Positions 10,101 through 17,865 of a DNA stretch of 27,554 bases are shown one piece after another. Source of the stretch: a virus; the IMG/VR virus record IMGVR_UViG_3300020122_000082, positions 1-27,554 of that record; one strand, given 5' to 3'. Both the position numbers and the translations under genes were made by a program. The notes beneath the pieces were generated by a model, which searched no databases, had not been told where the DNA came from, and saw only the letters and a list, made by a program, of their open reading frames with translations. The stretch's first letter is position 1; each line of letters starts with the position of its first letter.

Positions 10101-11232
10101 TACCACCATAAACTCCAGTATCTTTCTGTAGTTGATAGTTACCAGATCCTCGACCATACTGATCAACTGAGAATGGAATGAAATTAGAGCCGCTAATAGA
10201 CCCCGTTACTTGAGTGATGGCATCTACTGGCTGTGCCGGAAGGGTGCCACTCTTGATATCTTTAACCCTCTTTTGGGATACGCTAAGATTAGCATCGGAG
10301 GCAATTTGTCCTAGTACGAAGTTATTCTTGGAGCTGGTAGGATCGTTATTATTACTCTTATCCTGGTAAATGAAAGTGTCGGTATTGGAAACATCATTAG
10401 TTCCCAGAACAACTACATCTACTTTGCCTCCTGAGCCTTCTGAGACAACAGTTAGAACACCATTGATAGTTTCTGTTACCGTGCCGTCACGAGTCATTAG
10501 CGGGTCACCTGGCTCAATTACGACGGCATCCTGAACACCATTGACGCTAAGAGCAGCATTCAAATAACCTAGTTGGGTTCCAACGCTGGAGCCGCTGAAA
10601 GTAGAAAGGATACGGCTTCTAAAGGCCGCATCAGTTTCCTGGTCAGTACCACCGGCAAAGCTGGCTACGTTAGTTACGTTGCTGATACCTGGAATGCTAG
10701 CTTTAGATAATGTATATTGACCAATGTTGCCAGAAGAACCTGGGGCGGAGGCGATAACCGTCACCTCTACTGCGAATTGGTCTGTAATACCTACGAAAGC
10801 AAGTTGAGCAGCGAATTTGCTAGCCACCGAACGATAGAAGTTGATATTGGAAGGTACGATAGAGATACCGTTGGTAACAGTGAATCCTAAACCACCTGCC
10901 GTAAAAATAGAAGCTCCCTTATTGACATTGATAGTCGCATTAAGGGATGAGAAAGTTAGGAGAGCCACTCCAGTTGACGGAGTAGATTGCTTTCTAACTA
11001 GACCAAAGTTTTTACCTAACTTATCTAGGTCGGTACCAATTGATAGCCTTAGTGATTGCTTGTTAGATACTCCCTGTAACTCATCGTACAAAAGAGATAA
11101 TTGAGATGATGGCCCCTCGATAAATAGATCTCTGGCCACAGTACCCGGTTTGGTGTCCAGGTTAGGTTGAGCCATTCTGAAAAAGTCTATCAGGTTGGCA
11201 ATAATTTCATTGACTGATCTTATTGTGACCAT
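7138..11232 (-). CDS. Baseplate J-like wedge protein with a very large insertion
   Basis: This 1364-aa protein belongs to the baseplate J family (P2 gpJ, Mu gp47, functional equivalent of T4 gp6), which forms the wedge ring that joins hub to fibres. The N-terminus is diagnostic: KPGTVARDLFIEG followed by QLSLLYDELQG (about residues 28-53), LDKLGKNFGLVRK near 69-81, and FAGGTDQETDAAFRSRIL with a following GT--GY and NGVQDAVV (about 190-240). The C-terminal ~115 residues (RPINADVLVRSA, LGQTID, GVQGIDRARI) fit the last domain of the family. Family members usually have about 300-500 residues. Here about 1000 beta-rich residues are inserted between the halves, including at least two copies of a DGKELW module (residues 774-822 and 959-1002). 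Start ATG 11232 has the upstream site TAAGGATAGCTA, whose TAA is the stop codon of the gp25-like gene. Confidence 0.88.
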   Translation of the reverse strand: MVTIRSVNEIIANLIDFFRMAQPNLDTKPGTVARDLFIEGPSSQLSLLYDELQGVSNKQSLRLSIGTDLDKLGKNFGLVRKQSTPSTGVALLTFSSLNATINVNKGASIFTAGGLGFTVTNGISIVPSNINFYRSVASKFAAQLAFVGITDQFAVEVTVIASAPGSSGNIGQYTLSKASIPGISNVTNVASFAGGTDQETDAAFRSRILSTFSGSSVGTQLGYLNAALSVNGVQDAVVIEPGDPLMTRDGTVTETINGVLTVVSEGSGGKVDVVVLGTNDVSNTDTFIYQDKSNNNDPTSSKNNFVLGQIASDANLSVSQKRVKDIKSGTLPAQPVDAITQVTGSISGSNFIPFSVDQYGRGSGNYQLQKDTGVYGGSPFGFDTFIWKNNQIEFEEDLIKGQTNGQDPTTFTEVKQITDAQQQLGVTNENSTVTSDRTIIQLLHTPATNVTRVFNTNTGERYLITNQNLDATSPFNTTGRIRVSGNTLPSPSDILQVDYTWVVDYDRYSDFDGLLDTQNPRTVTDSIDWGYPSAIKSELVEFSLSAGNNFYIGTTTHPVDTIISTDSYLQVDGYVVLITSGAFVNRLSVVVNNLAIATESVDSIVWKNNGTELYKTAQGDGSFSNLAGVFGINIIFTTTIILPNDTAAQPGDRVSVFMNSNNIFQSGALQGSSNGTQVTIPSLLVGSSSDRVTLKVTYIANVNDLFSSAIVSLPASRVGNGYALGNNSGFNNFSIANTSRRENQIVQLNLSNQFFVELNLAVSDYSLFADKVLSIVRLTDGKELWNPDHEGQVINGVSGNYQLILTGFNTPVAADRVLVIYYADDVRRFQPFSFSNQIIKTRINNLGLDPITKNFTVPLIEFTAQASGLHFEIVEQNSDTVLFDVLDGYLTPVGTTQANLNSLTINFSSLPDLTNKRIKITGAIAPNNDGYFDIVSYNINTNNITITTVLDHITTDQISVVRLLDGKELWNYTGTIDQANNRIIIPKTLNAAANDLVYVMFFNFDNLRKAPTRITGTIVDQIVNVGVVSVVGTTMALASDVIFTATSTGLQQNLQEALRKALNLSSTASIPSNIKIAKIVKAEKVETFSTGSDIVTSVLSNFDVVGTAIANNLYFADVMQSNPLLPNLDFILPATTNNTLTGSTNNLPTVGDLIRVTFYYTTDNDSENLSYTRIGSLYTNKKFALINQIYVNSGFQSSQATKFSATSFTKPSVGARYTAFYDYLAPKQNERILIQYNYNKLISDTTFTVENSRPINADVLVRSAKLILIDLTMNVVVNQNFLTTSATVLQNLRNQMVAALTTTKLGQTIDQITLINIAQGVQGIDRARILFFNVTGLPGQVLSITANEDQYFQSNSITINTETR
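8227..8358 (-). repeat. DGKELW-type beta module, copy B, in the J-like protein
   Basis: This segment encodes residues 959-1002 of the J-like protein: SVVRLLDGKELWNYTGTI, then IIIPKTLNAAANDLVYVMFF. Eight residues (LDGKELWN allowing one change) are shared with copy A at 8767-8913, 185 residues upstream in the same protein, and the spacing to the following hydrophobic strand is similar. Confidence 0.6.
8767..8913 (-). repeat. DGKELW-type beta module, copy A, in the J-like protein
   Basis: This segment encodes residues 774-822 of the J-like protein: SIVRLTDGKELWNPDHEGQV, a beta segment with LILTGFNTPVAADRV, then LVIYY. It pairs with copy B (8227-8358) and more distantly with copy C in the next gene (4508-4645). 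A weaker relative may lie near residue 600 of the same protein (SIVWKNNGTELYK). Confidence 0.6.
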
Positions 11233-11241
11233 TAGCTATCC

Positions 11242-11673
11242 TTAGATTGTTGAAATGCTAAAAGCAGTGGTGATTGGTTTGAAGCCTTTGGTAACACAAC
11301 TAATTTTAACGTTGAAGAGTCTTGGGTCAAATGCACTTCTTAATACAGATATACCTGTTATTGCTGCAAGTTGTTCATCTGCACTTACTTTTTGTAGAGA
11401 TTTTACTTGTAGAGTTTGCAAATACTGCAAATTGGTCAGACAGGTATTTAATTGAGATTTGGCTATTTGAACAACAATACTAGTCTGTTGAGCATTTCCA
11501 ACTACTGATCTGGACAAAAAGGAACCGTACGATGGGTGGATGGGGTTACCTCCAACATCTGTTAAACAGATCTTTAGAATGTCTTGGATAAGCTTTTCAC
11601 TATCCACCACGGTTTGAAGGGCACTTTGGCTGACAACCAAATCCCCGTTAACTATTTTTAGGTCAAAAGACAT
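11242..11673 (-). CDS. gp25-like baseplate wedge protein
   Basis: This small protein (143 aa from ATG 11673) resembles the T4 gp25 / Mu gp46 / XkdS group, which nucleates the sheath on the baseplate wedge. The N-terminus is typical: FDLKIVNGDLVV, a helix with EKLIQDILKICLT, then the G-NP-HP-YGS turn (GGNPIHPSYGSFL), followed by helices with SQLNTCL and a C-terminal beta strand pair (VLRSAFDPRLFNVKISCV). Its length fits the family. It lies directly before the J-like gene, the usual gp25-J order in contractile tails. The stop TAA forms part of the ribosome binding site of that gene. A TTG start 12 codons upstream (11709) would give 155 aa but has no Shine-Dalgarno sequence; ATG 11673 has GGAG five bases upstream. 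Confidence 0.8.
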   Translation of the reverse strand: MSFDLKIVNGDLVVSQSALQTVVDSEKLIQDILKICLTDVGGNPIHPSYGSFLSRSVVGNAQQTSIVVQIAKSQLNTCLTNLQYLQTLQVKSLQKVSADEQLAAITGISVLRSAFDPRLFNVKISCVTKGFKPITTAFSISTI

Positions 11674-11678
11674 ACCTG

Positions 11679-11682
11679 CTCC
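11679..11682 (-). promoter_or_regulatory. Ribosome binding site that decides the gp25-like start
   Basis: GGAG (CTCC on the plus strand) lies five bases before ATG 11673. The longer reading from TTG 11709 is preceded by AATCCATCGAA, which has no purine-rich site. The family N-terminus (FDLKIVNGDL) also begins directly after this ATG. Confidence 0.55.
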
Positions 11683-11718
11683 ACCCTGTAATGCAAAATT
11701 ATTAGACAATTCGATGGA

Positions 11719-13551
11719 TTAAAGGCTTCTTGCATTATTGTTCAGACATTCTTGGAAAATCTGGTCCATAATCTGGTAGAAAGCATTGACTGTATTGAAC
11801 AAAGAGGTCATTGCCGTGTCAATACCAGACCTATTTAAGCTTCCGGCCGGCTGTCCTAAAGAGGTCTCGGCCCTAGTAATAGCGTCATTATCCAAGAAAC
11901 CCAGTACGTCGTTGATTGGCATAACGTATAGGGCACCAACAATAGCAACAAGGTCAGCCAAACCTAAACCGCTGAACTCTCCCATAATCATTTCGAATAT
12001 CTGAAGTGACTCGGAAGCTTTACCTAAGACACTGTTACGTCTCTCATTTAGAGATTCCTGAGACTTGTTTGTCAAATCACCTTGTGAATCTGATGTGCTG
12101 GAATCAAAAGTTAGTTTATAGTTAGAGAAGGCAAAACTTCCTGCATCAGGAGTAGCCGTTGGCTGAGTATATGAGCTATTCAGATTTGACATGATAGAGT
12201 TTACGCTCTTCTCGATGATATTCAAATCTTCATCCGTAATAAGGCTTCTATCAACGTTCTTACTAATCTGAACATCTCTTATTGTACAGCCGGCTTCAGG
12301 GCCCGCCGAATTGGGAATAGGTAGCCAATAGTATGTACTCTGGGCCGTCTGAATAGACTTAACAGAATCTGCTAGTTTGGCCATCAACGCCTGAATAGTA
12401 TATACGTACTGAGCAAATGCTTGTTGCTGTGATGTCTTATACACATCTCCACTGAAAATGTTACCGATGGGGATGCTACCAATCTTAACACTTTGTAAAT
12501 CTTTATTGCCCTGAATGTAATCAATGGTATCTTTTACAGTAACTCCAGCATCACTTACCGTTGGAGTAGCAAATCTATCTCTGATTACCTTTTCTAGTAA
12601 TGGCCTTTCTGCGTTAGCAGTGCTGCTAGTTTTCAAAAAGCTAGCATCAGGAACAAATGGAATAGCAATTCTTCTGGATACACCACTGGACGTTTTTGAT
12701 TCAGAGGCCCAAATACTGAAATCTATTCTTGGATCTACCATAAACGGCACAATGATGTGTTGATGCTGTGTAAGGGTAGAATACCCTCCCAAATTAGGGT
12801 TGGGTTTGAAATTTCTACTGGCATCGGCATTCTTATCTTGGAAATCAGATAGAGCAACAGCATGATTACCGACTAAGCACTTAGTAGACGCAATGTTACC
12901 AGGTGAAGAATAAGACTGATGGTCTGGCAGAAAATCAAAAGGCCCACTAACCTTAGTAAAAGCCTGAGCAAATTTACGCTTGTTTATGCTATCATTATCA
13001 AAAGTTCCAGATGTAAGTGCTAATACGCCGGCTTCTATAGAGTTTGGAACAGAAAAAATAGCAGCGGCTTGAGTAGTATACTTCTCCCTTATTGCAGATA
13101 TCTTCTCGAAATCAGCGCCTACATTTTCGGCTATCTGTAGCTTCTTATCAGGAGTTATAGTACGAGTTATTTTATCACCTAGAACTATGTCAAATCCAGG
13201 ATTGTAGAAGGCGCTTTTATCAGACTTAACTACTGGAAATCCAATAATACGATACAAAGTATGACATCTGCTTTCTTGTGCTAGCTGTACCGGCACGGAA
13301 GTATTTGGTGTTCCCGCAATGGTATTTGCGGAAGGGTTAATGTTTAGGGCCTTAATCAAATCTTTAGTAGGGGAGCCAGTTACAGTAGCACTAATCTGAC
13401 CTCTGATGTCATCAATTCCAATATTCTGTTGCTGCTCATTATCATCGGGAGTGTGTCCACCAGTAATGAAGTGCTTGAACATTTTCTTGACATCAGGGTC
13501 AAAATTTTGATTAGTCTGGACTGTTGACTGTGGTGTATTGTCATCTGTCAT
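11719..13551 (-). CDS. Unrecognised baseplate-region structural protein (610 aa)
   Basis: I do not recognise a family. The 610-aa protein has a hydrophilic, Gln/Asn/Asp-rich N-terminus, a mixed central region (QHQHIIVPFMVDPRIDFSIW near the middle; a polar stretch rich in Ser, Thr and Gln around residues 450-500), and an apolar C-terminal stretch at residues 527-546 (GLGLADLVAIVGALYVMPIN). It ends in a predicted amphipathic helix (LFNTVNAFYQIMDQIFQECL). There is no signal peptide. Its ATG shares one base with the stop of the 729-aa gene (TAATG), with AAGGATAGCGGC before it, so the two are translationally coupled. The position between spike and gp25-like genes makes it a virion or assembly protein of the baseplate. 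Whether it enters the particle cannot be read from sequence. Confidence 0.7.
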   Translation of the reverse strand: MTDDNTPQSTVQTNQNFDPDVKKMFKHFITGGHTPDDNEQQQNIGIDDIRGQISATVTGSPTKDLIKALNINPSANTIAGTPNTSVPVQLAQESRCHTLYRIIGFPVVKSDKSAFYNPGFDIVLGDKITRTITPDKKLQIAENVGADFEKISAIREKYTTQAAAIFSVPNSIEAGVLALTSGTFDNDSINKRKFAQAFTKVSGPFDFLPDHQSYSSPGNIASTKCLVGNHAVALSDFQDKNADASRNFKPNPNLGGYSTLTQHQHIIVPFMVDPRIDFSIWASESKTSSGVSRRIAIPFVPDASFLKTSSTANAERPLLEKVIRDRFATPTVSDAGVTVKDTIDYIQGNKDLQSVKIGSIPIGNIFSGDVYKTSQQQAFAQYVYTIQALMAKLADSVKSIQTAQSTYYWLPIPNSAGPEAGCTIRDVQISKNVDRSLITDEDLNIIEKSVNSIMSNLNSSYTQPTATPDAGSFAFSNYKLTFDSSTSDSQGDLTNKSQESLNERRNSVLGKASESLQIFEMIMGEFSGLGLADLVAIVGALYVMPINDVLGFLDNDAITRAETSLGQPAGSLNRSGIDTAMTSLFNTVNAFYQIMDQIFQECLNNNARSL

Positions 13552-15740
13552 TAGCCGCTATCCTTGTCTCTAGATAGGTCACCAGCATCACGACGTGGCT
13601 GCGTACCAGTGGTATCGCCTTCTCCAGTTAGTGGGATGTTGTCTGCTACGTGTGGAGAGAATACGAATTCGTAGTTTAGATTCTGAAGTGCATGGACTGG
13701 AGGAACCGTTCCGTCAACAGATCCCAAAGTATTTGTACACAGAACTTGATTCTGGAATGCTACAATGATTTGACCTTGACCAGGTTCTGTACTTGTCAAA
13801 TTAGCAGTGAACGCCTGGTATCCATCATAAATGAATGGAGTGATGGTTCCAACAGTCGGGGTTGCCTTGATGTTCTTAGCGACATTAGCAGCGACATCAC
13901 TTGGGATACCATTGGTAATTGGTAGGCCATTATTTTCATTTAGGTTGACTGTCACTACAATTGGTTGGGTAGTAAATTGGGTGGTTGGAGAAAGACTAAA
14001 GGTGCTTTCGCAAGGATTGAATCCAATTCCAATTAGTCCAAAGATGGCATCTTTGGTGTCATCCTGTAGTTTGTTCAAACATACAGTGCAGGTAGTCTGG
14101 AAATCAGCAACACCTTGTACCGTCATGTTGGAGCGCAGATTGGAAATAGCGGTTGTTAGACACTGTTGAGCTGCTGCCGTATCTGGGAATATTCTACCGT
14201 TTCTACCATTGACTTGATCTGATAGGGCGGCAGACTGGAATGTTACTTGAGAGAACATGACGTTGTTCAAGAATCCAGAGTTAAGAGCGATAGCTGGCAT
14301 ACACTTCATGTTAACCAGGTTCTTCTGTAATAGCACTGGAAGATTTGGCTTGAACGTATACTCCATATTGGAGAAGGTGTAGCCATCAGTTGGTTGTAGA
14401 ACTGGATTAGCAGAGAACTGGGCCGGTTTGTGGATGAAATTATTAAGAGTTGCTTGGTCAGTAGTTTGAGACTGAGTGCCATCAGGATTATCTTGGAATC
14501 CGAATAGCTTAGTCGTACCATCGTCTAGGTAACCAAGTCCACCAGCAATAGATAATACGCCGGTGAATACTGTAGCAGTACCGTTATTGAAGGTTGATAG
14601 ATTTTGGCTAGGTACCTTTAAAACGATACAGTCTTTAAATCTGATGAACTGTTCTGTTCCTGGTCTACCCCATGCTGCTGGGTTGTAGAGCATTCTTAGG
14701 TCCATCGTGTAAGCAGCCTGGCCTGGTGGCGTGCTGGCATCATACTTAGCATCTGTTGGGAAGAAGATTGGTTTTGGAACAACACTGTTGTTAACATCGA
14801 ATGCATTTACGATATTCTGGAATGCTTGAGCTTGACTTTGGTTAGCATCATACAACTGCCAGCTCTCTGTGCGCAAATCAGATGTCAAGAAATTTGCACC
14901 AAGGGCTATGGTAGTTTGGTATCCTGCTTCTGGAAGATACTGAAACGTACCGGTCTCATTAGTGAAGTTCCCTTGAACGATAGTTGGACAGTAAGTAGCT
15001 GCACAGCAACCATCAGTGCTTCCTGGGCCACCACCCTCGCATGGTGGGATTGAGAAGATAAGACTGAGAATGTCTTTGATTACCTGAATGATGATTGTAA
15101 ACAAAGACAATAGAACGAACAGGTTCTGGAAGATACACAACAAGCCACCCAATTTCTTAGCGATAGTAATTACGCTAGCCGCATTGGCTGACTGGAATGC
15201 TTTCACAAGAGCATTGATGTTTCTGAGAAGGGCTTTGATAAGCTTCAAAATTTGATCGATGATATACAGGATCAAAGCCAACAGTAATAGCAGCAATGAA
15301 ATGATCATCAAAATCAAAGCAAATATTGGAAATAGATTGAGGAACTCTGGAATACACTGAGTAAACAATCTATTCAATGCAGAAATTAGAGCGAATGGAT
15401 TCATCAAGGCACAGAGTACCTCGATAATACAGATAATAAGATTCAAAATTGGCAAGAAGAATTTATACAACATTAGGAATGGCATGAACTGATCCAGCAG
15501 TTTCATGATTCCGTCATAAACGTCTTTTCCAAAATTAGGATTTAGCTGAGGTTTCAATGCGCCTGGCGGAATAAGCATTTGTAGCTTATTCATCAGGTCT
15601 AACAAATCTTCTGGAAATCCAGAAGGATATGGGATAGATGGTACTGGCAAAACCGAAGGAATACCAAATCCCGGAATGGAAGGACCACTCGGACCATCTG
15701 GAGAGGGAAATGAAACATCATTTGGACTACAAGGACACAT
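13551..15740 (-). CDS. Baseplate-cluster protein with N-terminal hydrophobic, membrane-like segments (729 aa)
   Basis: No family is recognised. Residues 1-60 are proline-, serine- and glycine-rich and start with CPC. Residues 84-112, 133-162 and 198-231 are strongly hydrophobic (for example ALILMIISLLLLLLALILYI in the second), separated by short segments with a few Lys/Arg residues (KLIKALLRNINALVK). A cysteine cluster follows (C234, C245, C246, C251). Residues from about 255 to the end are polar and beta-rich, like other virion proteins. Such hydrophobic helices are unusual in a baseplate gene cluster. They could insert into the host membrane during DNA entry, or pack as a helical bundle inside the hub; neither is shown. 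The start ATG 15740 is the only sensible one, but its AAGGA lies 14 bases upstream, which is unusually far. It is coupled to the 610-aa gene by TAATG. Confidence 0.75.
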   Translation of the reverse strand: MCPCSPNDVSFPSPDGPSGPSIPGFGIPSVLPVPSIPYPSGFPEDLLDLMNKLQMLIPPGALKPQLNPNFGKDVYDGIMKLLDQFMPFLMLYKFFLPILNLIICIIEVLCALMNPFALISALNRLFTQCIPEFLNLFPIFALILMIISLLLLLLALILYIIDQILKLIKALLRNINALVKAFQSANAASVITIAKKLGGLLCIFQNLFVLLSLFTIIIQVIKDILSLIFSIPPCEGGGPGSTDGCCAATYCPTIVQGNFTNETGTFQYLPEAGYQTTIALGANFLTSDLRTESWQLYDANQSQAQAFQNIVNAFDVNNSVVPKPIFFPTDAKYDASTPPGQAAYTMDLRMLYNPAAWGRPGTEQFIRFKDCIVLKVPSQNLSTFNNGTATVFTGVLSIAGGLGYLDDGTTKLFGFQDNPDGTQSQTTDQATLNNFIHKPAQFSANPVLQPTDGYTFSNMEYTFKPNLPVLLQKNLVNMKCMPAIALNSGFLNNVMFSQVTFQSAALSDQVNGRNGRIFPDTAAAQQCLTTAISNLRSNMTVQGVADFQTTCTVCLNKLQDDTKDAIFGLIGIGFNPCESTFSLSPTTQFTTQPIVVTVNLNENNGLPITNGIPSDVAANVAKNIKATPTVGTITPFIYDGYQAFTANLTSTEPGQGQIIVAFQNQVLCTNTLGSVDGTVPPVHALQNLNYEFVFSPHVADNIPLTGEGDTTGTQPRRDAGDLSRDKDSG

Positions 15741-15744
15741 TGTC

Positions 15745-15752
15745 TATTTATA
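15745..15752 (-). promoter_or_regulatory. TATAAATA box, possible late-promoter-like element
   Basis: On the minus strand the gap before the 729-aa gene reads AAGGATATATAAATAGACA and then ATG. TATAAATA is the core of T4-type late promoters, here only four bases before ATG. Transcription from it would start about at the ATG and leave almost no leader. The same bases push the AAGGA site (15755-15759) to 14 bases from the start. It may be a chance A+T-rich spacer; no -35 element is expected or seen. Confidence 0.2.
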
Positions 15753-15759
15753 TATCCTT

Positions 15760-17856
15760 TCAAATAGATGTAGGTGGGGCCAATAGAACCAATCTGTGAT
15801 TTACGTACAGGTTATCTGCATCAATGAAAATCGGGCCATCACTCTTCATGTTGATTCCCTGAGCGCCATACAAGTTAAGTACCTGTGGCGTCATAACAGT
15901 TACACCCTTTGAATCTACTCGGAACATATGGGCGTATCCACCGGCAAACACTCTTAGGTCCATAGTGGCAATCCAGGTACCATCTTGATTCTTAAATCTT
16001 TCATCACTGGCTGCAATTCCAAAACCACCAACTTGGATAAAGACATCTCCATCAAAATTGACTACAGCGCTTCTATTGTTACGATCCCTACCGATATTGG
16101 CGACTATACCACCAGCAGTATCCAGCCACAGTGACTGTCTATCGATTGTATTAGCACCGATGTTCATTTCTAAAGAACCATCTAGATTGATAGAGCCGCT
16201 ACGACCGCCAGCATTAGCTCCCTGACCAGATATTTTGATCTTTGTACTAACTAAATCAGATAGGTCTTTAATATAAGAAGTATCGATTGGGTCTTCCATA
16301 GTTTGTAGTTGATAGTTCTCAATCGTTCTACCATCTTGATGCAAAGAACAAGTTTTCAATATGTCATGATAAACTGTACCGTGCCTAATATTGTACGGAC
16401 TCTTATCTACGAACTGGCTAATACGATCTGGAGGGCCGGCATCATTGTTATTAGTGCCATCTATTAGTTGAATAGAGCCGTGCGCAAATGCTGGCTTGCT
16501 ACCAACATCAGCAGCACTGGTCTCAAGCATTGGGGCAGCGAAAGAATCTACAAATATATCTTGGCTCACTGGCTGTCCGCTCTTAACTGCCCAGGTTTGA
16601 TTTGGGTTGCCGCTATCAGTATCACCAAATGTGGAATAGTTTTCTGGTCTAACTAAAAGTGGGACGTTACCAGTTTCGCTAGAAGATGGTACGTTAAGTT
16701 TGAACTGTCCCTCTTTGTCAACATCGAAAGAAAATCTACTACGCTGTAATTTGGCGTTGTAGTTATCATCATTGATGCTTAGTGCAGTTCCCTGATTAGT
16801 TGGCTTAGGGTCTTTACGAGAGCTTATTTCAAAATGGTAAGCAATACTCTTTCTTTCGAGAGCCCTAATATTCATATAGGACTTTTTAGAATCGGTAGTT
16901 GCGGTTGTTCCATTTGTACGCAGCGTAGTATCTGCAGACAAACCAACGGGCAATGGTAGTCTATTGATGTCTAATATGTTACCCCACATATCAACGACAG
17001 TACCTTTCACTTGCTCTATCAAAAAGTTGGGAGCAACTGAACTCAAACTCATAGTGTCAGCGCGGCTACTACGTCTATTTGGAGTGGTAAAAATAGGAGA
17101 GGCTTGTGAAGTAGTTGTATATTTATTAGACTCAGTGTTGTCATCTTCAACATTTGACTGATACTGGAATTCATAAACTATTTCTCTGTGTTCTACCAGT
17201 GGTGGGTTTTTGGTAGGACCAGTTTTGATATCATTGGCAGTTGCAGTTGGGTCTAAACCAATTAGCGCATAAATTGGATCGTAAGAGTCATCCTCTAATT
17301 TACTACTACCATTATAGGAAGCTGCTTGAAGATTAGGTCGCAAATCTCTCTTAACCAAACCACCGACTTCACGATAAGCCTGTGTGAAGTGATTCTCGTT
17401 TTCAAAATTGAAGGTTACTAGATTGCTCTTCGAATATCTTTGACTGCTTGCAAAGACATGGATATTGTTAATGTCAGAGCCAATTTTGATATTACTATCT
17501 AGATCAAGTAAAATCTTAGAAGTATCCGTTGAACGGATCAATAATTGTCCAGGCGATAGATTAGGAACGAAAGCCGTATTGTCTGGCTCAAAACCAACTA
17601 TATGATATTGGCCTCCCAAACTTTGACCAACCATGACGGTAGTATTCTTACTTGGAAGAGACCCAATAAACAGACCGGAGCTATCAAACAATGGGAATAT
17701 ACGTGGAACAGGTATAGAAGGTGTAGTTCCCCTAATAGCAGGAACTTCAGATAGTTGAACGCGGAAGCTCTTACCAGAGGAATCGACAACAGCACCCGCA
17801 CGTAGCATGCCTGGTGGTGGATCGAAAACATTGTTACCTGCTCTAATTGTTGTCAT
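15760..17856 (-). CDS. Central spike / gp5-like hub candidate (698 aa)
   Basis: The N-terminal ~90 residues look like the OB-fold of gp5/VgrG/gpV-type spike proteins (GAVVDSSGKSFRVQLSEV, then PLFDSSGLFIGSLPSKNTTV and MVGQSLGGQYHIVGF). They are followed by the beta turn pattern GQLLIRSTDTSKILLDLDSN (about 103-122), which resembles the start of spike beta-helices. The C-terminal ~160 residues contain short repeated strands (GSINLDGSLEMNIGA, NFDGDVFIQVGG, GPIFIDADNLYVN) typical of a triple-stranded beta-helix. The middle (150-540) is polar and not recognised. No lysozyme catalytic motif and no HxH tip motif is visible. It follows the hub gene by 9 bases, with TAAGG before ATG, as expected for the hub-spike pair. 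Function is by similarity of pattern and position only. Confidence 0.6.
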   Translation of the reverse strand: MTTIRAGNNVFDPPPGMLRAGAVVDSSGKSFRVQLSEVPAIRGTTPSIPVPRIFPLFDSSGLFIGSLPSKNTTVMVGQSLGGQYHIVGFEPDNTAFVPNLSPGQLLIRSTDTSKILLDLDSNIKIGSDINNIHVFASSQRYSKSNLVTFNFENENHFTQAYREVGGLVKRDLRPNLQAASYNGSSKLEDDSYDPIYALIGLDPTATANDIKTGPTKNPPLVEHREIVYEFQYQSNVEDDNTESNKYTTTSQASPIFTTPNRRSSRADTMSLSSVAPNFLIEQVKGTVVDMWGNILDINRLPLPVGLSADTTLRTNGTTATTDSKKSYMNIRALERKSIAYHFEISSRKDPKPTNQGTALSINDDNYNAKLQRSRFSFDVDKEGQFKLNVPSSSETGNVPLLVRPENYSTFGDTDSGNPNQTWAVKSGQPVSQDIFVDSFAAPMLETSAADVGSKPAFAHGSIQLIDGTNNNDAGPPDRISQFVDKSPYNIRHGTVYHDILKTCSLHQDGRTIENYQLQTMEDPIDTSYIKDLSDLVSTKIKISGQGANAGGRSGSINLDGSLEMNIGANTIDRQSLWLDTAGGIVANIGRDRNNRSAVVNFDGDVFIQVGGFGIAASDERFKNQDGTWIATMDLRVFAGGYAHMFRVDSKGVTVMTPQVLNLYGAQGINMKSDGPIFIDADNLYVNHRLVLLAPPTSI

Positions 17857-17865
17857 TATACCTTA

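Noticed and set aside
11674-11709. TTG start 12 codons upstream for the gp25-like gene
   Set aside because: No Shine-Dalgarno sequence precedes it, and the family N-terminus begins just after ATG 11673, which has GGAG upstream.
15175-15357. Minus-strand 60-codon frame inside the 729-aa gene
   Set aside because: It overlaps the hydrophobic-segment coding region in another frame, with no ribosome binding site.
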